Made by a program: the position numbers and the translations under genes. Below are positions 58,063-64,000 of a stretch of 64,000 bases of DNA, one piece after another. A model generated the notes under the pieces. That model did no database searches and was not told the DNA's origin. It saw only the letters and a list, made by a program, of their open reading frames with translations. The stretch spans positions 1 to 64,000 of the forward strand of contig CAZQMF010000002.1 of NCBI GenBank assembly GCA_964594235.1. Reading direction: 5' to 3'. Position 1 is the stretch's first letter. The number at the start of each line of letters is the position of its first letter. This DNA is from CAYLHS01 sp964594235 (GTDB lineage Bacteria; Actinomycetota; Acidimicrobiia; Spongiisociales; UBA4744).

Positions 58063-58891
58063 TCCGAGACGGGCACTCGGTGCTGCCCTCCCGGTAACGA
58101 CGGTGGCCTGGGACGAGGATCGGGTGATCCTGTACCAGCTGGGCATTGGTGCAGGTACACCGGCGACCGATCCAGATGAGCTCTCCTACGTGTACGAGGC
58201 GAATCTGAAGGTGCTTCCGTCGTTCGCGACCGTTCCGGCCATGTCGACGATGCTGGCTATCGGGCAGGTGGACGGCATCTCGTTCAACCCAGTATTGCTC
58301 GTGCACGGAGACCAGGAGGTTGTCGTTCACCGTCCTCTTCCTGTGGCCGCGACCGTCACCCAGACGGGCCGGATCGCCGAGATCTGGGACAAGGGGAGTG
58401 GAGCACTCGTTGTCGCCGAGGTCGACGGCGTCGACGCGGGCGGTACCCACCTGTACACGACCCGCGGCGGCCTGTTCCTACGCGGTGAGGGGAATTTCGG
58501 AGGGGAGCGAGGACCGAGGGCGGGTGACGTCGCCCCCGATCGGGAACCCGACATCGTCGTCGAATCCCCGACACTGGACCAGCAAGCTCTTCTGTACCGG
58601 CTCAGCGGCGACAGAAACCCGCTCCATGCCGATCCCGAGTTTGCCGCGATGGCCGGGTTCGAACGCCCGATTCTGCACGGTCTGTGCACCTACGGGATCG
58701 TCTGCAAGGCCGCGGTCGACGCGGCATTCGACGCGGACGTGTCACAGGTCTCGAGATTCAGCGGCCGGTTCTCGAAGCCGGTGCTTCCGGGTCAGACCAT
58801 CAGCACGGCCATGTGGCGACTCGAAGATCGGGTGGTTCTGCGCGCGACGGTGAACGGTGCAACGGTGCTCACCAACGCGTCGATCGGCTAG
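58052..58891 (+). CDS. MaoC-like enoyl-CoA hydratase 2
   Basis: A 279-residue double hot-dog protein. The N-terminal half resembles the degenerate first hot dog (SYVYEANLKVLPSFATVPAM), and the C-terminal half has the catalytic hydratase motif LSGDRNPLHADPEFA (Asp and His), then FERPILHGLCTYG. It hydrates trans-2-enoyl-CoA to (R)-3-hydroxyacyl-CoA, the step before the SDR encoded just upstream. The ATG overlaps the SDR gene end by 11 bp. Confidence 0.92.
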   Translation: MPVDPRRALGAALPVTTVAWDEDRVILYQLGIGAGTPATDPDELSYVYEANLKVLPSFATVPAMSTMLAIGQVDGISFNPVLLVHGDQEVVVHRPLPVAATVTQTGRIAEIWDKGSGALVVAEVDGVDAGGTHLYTTRGGLFLRGEGNFGGERGPRAGDVAPDREPDIVVESPTLDQQALLYRLSGDRNPLHADPEFAAMAGFERPILHGLCTYGIVCKAAVDAAFDADVSQVSRFSGRFSKPVLPGQTISTAMWRLEDRVVLRATVNGATVLTNASIG

Positions 58892-59067
58892 CGACGACCC
58901 AGGGGTGCCCACGCCGACAGAACGATGCCCAGCACCACCCCCGCGATCGGGAGACCGATCAAGGTGAAGGTAGTGAGAGGAGCGATCGCGAGCTGCTGCA
59001 GCAGCAGGGCGACGAAGAACCCGAACAGCAGTCCCGAGATGATTCCGAGCACAGGCCTGCCTTTCAC
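58888..59067 (-). CDS. Small (59 aa) two-helix membrane protein
   Basis: A 59-residue protein with two hydrophobic segments (about residues 6-27 and 33-51) and a basic end, APLGRR. GTG is preceded by AAGGAGG with a 5-nt spacer and overlaps the stop of the upstream exported-protein gene as GTGA, which is strong evidence for a real, coupled gene. Its own stop codon overlaps that of the convergent MaoC gene by 2 bases. Function unknown. Confidence 0.72.
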   Translation of the reverse strand: MKGRPVLGIISGLLFGFFVALLLQQLAIAPLTTFTLIGLPIAGVVLGIVLSAWAPLGRR

Positions 59068-59627
59068 GGGGTCCTCCTTCTGAAGGCCGATCCGAGCAGG
59101 GTCAGACCGGTCACGATCGTTCCGGCCACGGTGGCGATGCCGATCGGACTCGAGAGAGGACTTCCTTCGATCTTCACCATCACATGTGCCGTGCAGGTCC
59201 CGCCGTCCGCTTCATGGGTCCCCGAGAGTTCGTAGAGCCCACGAGGGATCAGCGATTCGGCTACGGGGAAGTCCGCCTTGAAGTCGTCGACGTTGTAGTT
59301 GCCGTTGGCGGATCTGGTGTCCTCCTGGTTGGCGCCGGCCCAGCTGGCGATCTCGATGTCCCAGGGTCCCACCACGATGCCGAGACTCCCGTGGTGATTC
59401 GTGTTGGCAAACGGCACAGCCCCTTCCCACGCGGCGACAACACCGCTCTTGTCGATCGGAACCACGATCGGGTTGGCGGCCGTATCGTTGGCGGGGCCAT
59501 ACGTGGTACCGTCGATCACGACGGACCCTGTACAGCCGCCTGTGACCGAGGCGAATGCGAGTGCCGGAATCCACATCAGCGCAAGGAACGCAGACGCGAA
59601 CAGCAGCGGTTTCCAGTGGCGCAGCAA
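59064..59627 (-). CDS. Exported protein with C-terminal membrane anchor, function unknown
   Basis: A 187-residue protein. A signal peptide (about 1-26, ending LAFAS), an extracellular beta-rich domain with two cysteines (TGGCTGSVV and DGGTCTAHVM) that likely pair, and a C-terminal hydrophobic helix followed by FRRRTP, which anchors it facing outward. The start is TTG, chosen because GAGGAGGG lies 5 nt upstream and no ATG gives the signal peptide. It is coupled to the 59-residue membrane protein, which may be its partner. Family not recognised. Confidence 0.78.
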   Translation of the reverse strand: MLRHWKPLLFASAFLALMWIPALAFASVTGGCTGSVVIDGTTYGPANDTAANPIVVPIDKSGVVAAWEGAVPFANTNHHGSLGIVVGPWDIEIASWAGANQEDTRSANGNYNVDDFKADFPVAESLIPRGLYELSGTHEADGGTCTAHVMVKIEGSPLSSPIGIATVAGTIVTGLTLLGSAFRRRTP

Positions 59628-59692
59628 ACAAACCCTCCTCTCCGTAAGGTCAACCTATCACCCCGACCCCGCTTCACAATAGGATTCCCGAC

Positions 59693-60301
59693 TCATCGCT
59701 CTGGCAGCACCGCCATCAGATTGCCCTCGTCGAGTGAGATGAACGCGGACTCGTGAACGAAAGCGTTCGAGACACCTCGGGTGCCGCCTGGAAGGAGATC
59801 CTCGCCGTCGAGCCGCCAACGAAGACCTGTGGTGCGAACGCCGCGTGCCGGACCACCGAACGCCAGGAGGCTGATGGTCTCGCCCGGGACGCCCGCGAGG
59901 CGCAACGAGCCATTCACCCTGAGCAGGATTCCCGATCCGGTACGCCATTCGACGTCAAGCCCGTCCAAGGAGGCAAGAAGAGATGCGTTGGCGAGAAAGT
60001 GATCCATCCGACCACCCGCACCACCGATGACGTACAGCGATGTCGCACCCATCGACCGAGCGCGACCGATTGCGAGTTCCAGGTCGGTCTCGTCCTTGTC
60101 GACAGGGAAGCGGAGCGTCTCTGGTACACGGTCCACGGCATCTCCGGACACGGAGTCGAGATCGCCGATCAACAGGTCCACTGCAACGCCCGCACGCTCT
60201 GCAACGTCGAAGCCGGAATCGGCGGCGATGACGAACGCGTCGTCGGGCAGCTCACCGATGTCCAGCGGGTCGGCTCCGCCGGCAAAGATGACGATTCGCA
60301 T
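59693..60301 (-). CDS. Thiamine pyrophosphokinase
   Basis: A 202-residue kinase that converts thiamine and ATP to thiamine diphosphate. IAADSGFDVAER, DLLIGDLDSVSG, FPVDKDETDLELAI, VIGGAGGRMDHFLAN and the C-terminal beta domain with GTRGVSNAF are conserved family motifs. ATG is leaderless with TACGCT 6 nt ahead. It follows the S9 peptidase gene after a strong hairpin. Confidence 0.93.
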   Translation of the reverse strand: MRIVIFAGGADPLDIGELPDDAFVIAADSGFDVAERAGVAVDLLIGDLDSVSGDAVDRVPETLRFPVDKDETDLELAIGRARSMGATSLYVIGGAGGRMDHFLANASLLASLDGLDVEWRTGSGILLRVNGSLRLAGVPGETISLLAFGGPARGVRTTGLRWRLDGEDLLPGGTRGVSNAFVHESAFISLDEGNLMAVLPER

Positions 60302-60307
60302 GGCTAC

Positions 60308-60313
60308 AGCGTA
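60308..60313 (-). promoter_or_regulatory. Leaderless -10 (TACGCT) of thiamine pyrophosphokinase gene
   Basis: Minus-strand TACGCT, 6-nt spacer, ATG; no SD. Confidence 0.5.
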
Positions 60314-60362
60314 GGGGATCGACCTCATCCTCGACTCGCGGTTGAGACGAACTACAAAATCG

Positions 60363-60387
60363 TCTTACGCGCATTGTGCGCGTAAGA
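60363..60387 (-). terminator. Hairpin between the S9 peptidase and thiamine pyrophosphokinase genes
   Basis: TCTTACGCGCA, 3-nt loop, TGCGCGTAAGA: a perfect 11-bp stem. On the minus strand it is followed by CGATTTTG, a weak T-run, which suits a terminator for the peptidase gene just upstream of the kinase promoter. Confidence 0.7.
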
Positions 60388-60428
60388 AGCTCTCTACCAG
60401 GCACTACTGGCGACTGTCGCGAGTCTCC

Positions 60429-62351
60429 TCAGCTACCCTCGACCGACGGTTGAAGGTAGCGCGCAAGCCACTGGTGAACTTCGTCGTACCAACGGACCGA
60501 GTTGTCTCGCTTGAGAATCCAGTGGTTCTCGTCCGGGTAGTAGACGAGGCGCGCCTCGACACCCTTTGCTTTGAGAATCCCGTACAGCTCGAGACCTTGC
60601 GTGAGTGGCACCCGGTAGTCGTGCTCACCGACGATCACGAGCGTGGGCGTCGAGTACCCGGACGCGTGCCGGGCAGGACTCCAGAGATCGACCCGATCGG
60701 GATCGGTCCAGTAGTCGGCGCCGTAGGCACGCGGGCGACCACGGGTCATGTCCGACGCATACATACCCGAGAGGTTGGTGACGGCAGCATGGGCGATTGC
60801 GCATGCGAACCGGTCGGTCTGTGTCGTGAGCCACGTCGTCAGGTACCCGCCGTACGACCCACCCGTGATCGCTACACGGTCCTCGTCGATGAAGCCGAGT
60901 GAAACCAGATGGTCGGTGGCCTTGAGGATGTCCTGGGTCGGCATCGCACCCCATGCACCCTGTATCGACTCGGTGAACGCCTGGCCCCAGGACGTCGAAC
61001 CGTGGAAGTTGACGAGCGCGACGACATACCCGGGTGCGGCGAACGCATGCGCATTCCAGCGGAAGTGGAACGTGTCGCCGAAGATGCCGTGGGGTCCGCC
61101 ATGAATCATGTGTACGAGCGGCCACCGGCTGGCTGGATCGAACCCTGGCGGGTAGACAATGAATCCTTGAATGCGGTCACCGCCGGCACCATCAAAGTGG
61201 AACTCCTCGACTGCGCCGAGTTCCAGTCCGTCGAGCACGTCGACGGTGACGGCGGTCAGCGCGGTGCGCCGACCCTCCTCGACGCGAACCACCTCCGGTG
61301 GGTGGCTCAGGTCTTGGTAGGTGGCAACGAAACCACCCTGGACGGGGACCGGCGCACCGTACGTTCCTCCAGTGGCGATCGCCTCGGGTTGCCCGTCCGT
61401 GAAGCGGTAGACGTTGACCGTCGCCGCGTCCTCCGCTGTGAACAGGAGTGTTCCGTCGTGGCTGAACGCCCAGTCGGACGCCGACCTGTCCCAGTCTTCT
61501 GTCAGGACTTCGTGTGTCTCGGTGCTGCGGTCGAACCGGACGAGACGCACGTTGTCCGCATAGAAGTCCAGTTCTCGCTGCATTCCGTAGACGATGGACG
61601 CGCCGTCCGGGCTGTAGCGGGGGCGCCGCTCGTGGCCCGTGCCGTCAGGGGTGATGCAGCGGAGTGGCCCGCCCTCGATGGGCACCACGAACACGACGGA
61701 CCGTCTCTCGTCCTCCGGCGTGTCGACGGTGAATGCAGAGAACGCGACTTCCTTCCCGTCGGGCGAGACGTCGTAGGAATCACCCTCCTGGTTCCACATC
61801 CACCAGTTCGTCGCGTCGGGGGTCAGGTCCTCGACCGTTCGAGTTGTGAGGTCGAGGTGAAACAGATGCGGGACCTTGCCGTCGGTCAGCCACCGGTCCC
61901 AATACCGGAAGACCCGTTGTTCCGTGGCTCTCACGGTGGGCGGTTCGAACACTCGCGTCTCCTCAACGGTGAGGGCGTCTCTGTAGAGGGGCGACAGGAA
62001 CAACACACCCGTGCCGTCCGGCATCCACCTGGGTCCCATGACACCCAAGGGCATGTCCGTGACCCGCTCCGCCTCGCCACCGTCGAGTGGCATCACGTGG
62101 AGTTGACCGGGGCCCTCGGGTTCGGGGGAGCGAACGAACGCAACTCTCGAACCGTCAGGGGAGACCGAGGGCGACGTGGCGTCTGCCTGGGTGAGCGCGA
62201 CGGGCCTGTCCCCGACGAGTACGGTGATCGTCGTCGTCGACGACGATCCTTCGTACCTCGTCACCGGGACGACGATTCTGCCTCCACCGACAGATGGTTG
62301 GCCCACGCGCGGGAGGACCCACAGGTCATCCGCGGTCATGATGTGTTTCAT
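60429..62351 (-). CDS. S9 family peptidase (acylaminoacyl-peptidase/prolyl oligopeptidase type)
   Basis: A 640-residue peptidase. The N-terminal half is a beta-propeller with repeated SPDG motifs (SPSVSPDGSRVAF, YDVSPDGKEVAF, PRYSPDGASIVYG). The C-terminal alpha/beta-hydrolase domain has MIHGGPHG, the nucleophile Ser in TGGSYGGYLTTW, Asp in IVGEHDYRVPLTQ and His in PDENHWILK. No signal peptide, so intracellular cleavage of short peptides is expected. Two ATGs are in tandem; the second has GAGAGG at 6 nt. Its start overlaps the malQ stop. Confidence 0.94.
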   Translation of the reverse strand: MKHIMTADDLWVLPRVGQPSVGGGRIVVPVTRYEGSSSTTTITVLVGDRPVALTQADATSPSVSPDGSRVAFVRSPEPEGPGQLHVMPLDGGEAERVTDMPLGVMGPRWMPDGTGVLFLSPLYRDALTVEETRVFEPPTVRATEQRVFRYWDRWLTDGKVPHLFHLDLTTRTVEDLTPDATNWWMWNQEGDSYDVSPDGKEVAFSAFTVDTPEDERRSVVFVVPIEGGPLRCITPDGTGHERRPRYSPDGASIVYGMQRELDFYADNVRLVRFDRSTETHEVLTEDWDRSASDWAFSHDGTLLFTAEDAATVNVYRFTDGQPEAIATGGTYGAPVPVQGGFVATYQDLSHPPEVVRVEEGRRTALTAVTVDVLDGLELGAVEEFHFDGAGGDRIQGFIVYPPGFDPASRWPLVHMIHGGPHGIFGDTFHFRWNAHAFAAPGYVVALVNFHGSTSWGQAFTESIQGAWGAMPTQDILKATDHLVSLGFIDEDRVAITGGSYGGYLTTWLTTQTDRFACAIAHAAVTNLSGMYASDMTRGRPRAYGADYWTDPDRVDLWSPARHASGYSTPTLVIVGEHDYRVPLTQGLELYGILKAKGVEARLVYYPDENHWILKRDNSVRWYDEVHQWLARYLQPSVEGS

Positions 62352-63847
62352 CATCGTCCTCTCGTTCTTCGTCCTGGCTTGCGTCTGGTCGCCTTGTTGA
62401 GTGCCCGCATGTTGGCGATCACGTCGTCCGTCAACGCGTCGATATCCGCCCTCCACTGCCAGTTGTTCGACATCGAGCCAGGGAGGTTCATGCGGGCATC
62501 GGTGCCGAGGTCGAGCACATCTTGGAGAGGCGCGATCGCGAAGACGGCCCTGGACTTCCACACTGCCCACATACCATCCCATGCAATCTCGCTGTCATCA
62601 GTGCCGAGGTACTCGAGCACGAACGTCCGTTCGTCGTCGACAAGGCTGTCGAACCACCCTCTGGTGGTGTCGTTGTCGTGGGTACCCGTGTAGGCGACGC
62701 TGTTCTTCGGGTAGTTGTGGGGGAGAAACGGGTTCCTGCGGTCCGTGTCGAAACCGAACTGAAAGATCTTCATTCCCGGGAAACCGAGGCGGTCGCGCAG
62801 TATCGGAACCCGCGGGTCGATCTCACCGAGGTCTTCGGCGATGATCGGGAGCGTGCCGAGTTCTGTCTCGATCGACCGGAAGAATCCCTCACCGGGCCCG
62901 TCGACCCACCGTCCATCGATGGCAGTGTCGGCACCTCCTGGGACTTCCCAGTAGTTGACGAAGCCGCGGAAGTGGTCGATGCGAATGACATCCACGCGAC
63001 GGAGCGTCGACCTGAAGCGTTCGATCCACCACGCGTAGCCCGTGCGCCTGTGTGCTTCCCAGTCGTAGAGGGGGTTTCCCCAGAGTTGACCTGTTTCGGA
63101 GAAGTAGTCGGGCGGTACGCCCGCCTGAACTGAAGGACGTCCCTCCTCGTCGAGTTGGAACAGGTCACGGTTTGCCCATACATCTGCGGAATCTGCAGCG
63201 GTGAAGATCGGGATGTCGCCGATGATCGAGATGCCGGCGCGCTGCGCGCGATCGTGGAGCCGTTTCCACTGGCCGCCGAAGAGGAACTGCGCGAACTGAT
63301 GCCGTTCGATGTCCCCGCGATATGCCTTCCGAGCCTTCTCGAGCTGGTCGGGATCCCGGTCTCTCAGCTTCGGCGGCCAGAGCGTCCACGCGCTGCCCCC
63401 GTACATGTCCTTCAGCGTCATGAAGAGTGCGAAGTCGTCGAGCCATGTCCGATTGTCCTGCTTGAACGTCTCGAAATCCGAGTCGGAGCCGAAACGCTCG
63501 AAGGCAGTGTCGATCAACCTGCGCTTCCAAGGGATGAGTAGTCCGTAGTCGACCCGCCCGGCAGGGAAGGTGGGGGTTGGATCGAGATCCGACGTCTCGA
63601 GGAGACCGTCCTCGACGAGAGCGGACGGGCTGATCAGATTCGGGTTGCCCGCGAAGCTCGAAAAGCTCTGATAGGGGGAGTCGGCGTACCCTGTCGGACC
63701 AAGAGGGAGCACCTGCCAAAGAGCACAACCCATGGCTCCGAGCTGGTCTATCCAACGGTGGGCATCTGGACCGATATCGCCGATTCCCGTCGGGCCGGGC
63801 AGGCTGGTCGGGTGGACGAGCACACCTGACGATCGAGTGAAGTGCAT
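62351..63847 (-). CDS. malQ: 4-alpha-glucanotransferase
   Basis: A 498-residue amylomaltase that moves glucan segments between maltodextrins. The start SGVLVHPTSLPGPTGIGDIG, ALWQVLPLGPTGYADSPYQS, the nucleophile Asp in VDVIRIDHFRGF, acid/base Glu in PIIAEDLGEI and Asp in AYTGTHDNDTTRGW are hallmark GH77 motifs. Two in-frame ATGs exist; the inner one is preferred because it does not overlap the upstream gene and AATAAT lies 6 nt ahead. It would act together with the GH13 glucosidase and the sugar ABC ATPase. Confidence 0.95.
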   Translation of the reverse strand: MHFTRSSGVLVHPTSLPGPTGIGDIGPDAHRWIDQLGAMGCALWQVLPLGPTGYADSPYQSFSSFAGNPNLISPSALVEDGLLETSDLDPTPTFPAGRVDYGLLIPWKRRLIDTAFERFGSDSDFETFKQDNRTWLDDFALFMTLKDMYGGSAWTLWPPKLRDRDPDQLEKARKAYRGDIERHQFAQFLFGGQWKRLHDRAQRAGISIIGDIPIFTAADSADVWANRDLFQLDEEGRPSVQAGVPPDYFSETGQLWGNPLYDWEAHRRTGYAWWIERFRSTLRRVDVIRIDHFRGFVNYWEVPGGADTAIDGRWVDGPGEGFFRSIETELGTLPIIAEDLGEIDPRVPILRDRLGFPGMKIFQFGFDTDRRNPFLPHNYPKNSVAYTGTHDNDTTRGWFDSLVDDERTFVLEYLGTDDSEIAWDGMWAVWKSRAVFAIAPLQDVLDLGTDARMNLPGSMSNNWQWRADIDALTDDVIANMRALNKATRRKPGRRTRGR

Positions 63848-63854
63848 CCGTGCA

Positions 63855-64000
63855 TTATTGCGCGGGTTCATCGATCAGAATCCGCAGTGCATCACGTGCG
63901 GTGCGCAGCGATGTCGCCACCGAGTCCGACGAGGATCCGGTGGCAAACAGGAATCCGAGGTAGCGGGAAGGGTCGGGAAGCGCTGCGACCCGGGCACCTT
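63855..64000 (-). CDS. C-terminal end of an unidentified protein (partial, ATP-grasp-like)
   Basis: A minus-strand frame enters from the right edge and stops at TAA, 7 bp before the malQ ATG chosen here. The 47 visible residues contain GARVAALPDPSRYLGFLFA followed by an Ala/Leu/Arg-rich helix and a short Ile/Leu strand. The R-Y-L-G-F-x-F-A pattern resembles the C-terminal end of some ATP-grasp proteins, but the fragment is too short to be sure. Confidence 0.5.
   Translation of the reverse strand, partial: GARVAALPDPSRYLGFLFATGSSSDSVATSLRTARDALRILIDEPAQ

Noticed and set aside
60909..62693. Plus-strand open frame of 594 codons opposite the S9 peptidase gene
   Set aside because: Antisense to an S9 peptidase with a complete catalytic triad; composition is that of a shadow frame.

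Overview
The window is 64 kb of high-GC, densely coding chromosome from an actinobacterium. The evidence is a coenzyme F420 gene (cofC) with two F420-type oxidoreductases, Thr-rich linkers in exported proteins, a vanW-family gene, and many genes that start 6-8 nt after a TANNNT box with no Shine-Dalgarno sequence (leaderless genes). An Acidimicrobiia-like lineage is my best guess, but nothing in the window proves it. There is no rRNA, tRNA, CRISPR array, phage or intact insertion sequence that I can see.

Layout. 0-6.3 kb: tail of a PLP enzyme, an SDR protein lacking the catalytic Tyr, a sugar-type ABC ATPase, cofC facing an F420-dependent oxidoreductase, a DUF72 protein, pyruvate kinase and an Nfu-like protein. 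6.3-18.6 kb: envelope and stress genes, namely VanW, a Cas4-like nuclease, a two-component system with phased direct repeats in front of it, two paired dynamin-like GTPases, MscS, an IF-2B-like protein, a DagK-like lipid kinase and a degenerate ADP-ribosylglycohydrolase-like protein. 18.6-34 kb: transporters, amino-acid enzymes (aspartate-type aminotransferase, serC, proline/P5C dehydrogenase, cystathionine-type lyase), a repeat protein, a secreted nuclease and a CoA-disulfide-reductase-like flavoprotein. 34-37.5 kb: a PQQ-type sugar dehydrogenase, a tandem pair of hairpins, an HExxH protein and a CPBP protein.

37.5-46.1 kb holds the most interesting locus: a HerA-like ATPase and, after two unrelated genes, an sbcD-sbcC-nurA operon with 4-bp overlaps at both junctions. 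This is the archaeal HerA-NurA-Mre11-Rad50 end-resection set in a bacterial setting. 46.3-51.7 kb: gpsA, ychF, a cation/proton antiporter with a USP tail, a small export protein and a cytochrome c. 51.7-58.9 kb: a lipid/CoA cluster (SDR, CoA-transferase, acyl-CoA ligase, SDR, MaoC) interrupted by an alpha-glucosidase. 58.9-64 kb: a two-gene exported/membrane operon whose second gene encodes only 59 aa, thiamine pyrophosphokinase, an S9 peptidase, 4-alpha-glucanotransferase and the tail of a further gene.

Between genes, mostly convergent ones, lie arrays of 7-bp tandem repeats of several types (GGTTNTC, ACTGATG/ACTGAAG, GGACAGC/TCACAGC). Two of the types recur together in a fixed order with a GCGAGC hairpin and so look like one composite dispersed element.
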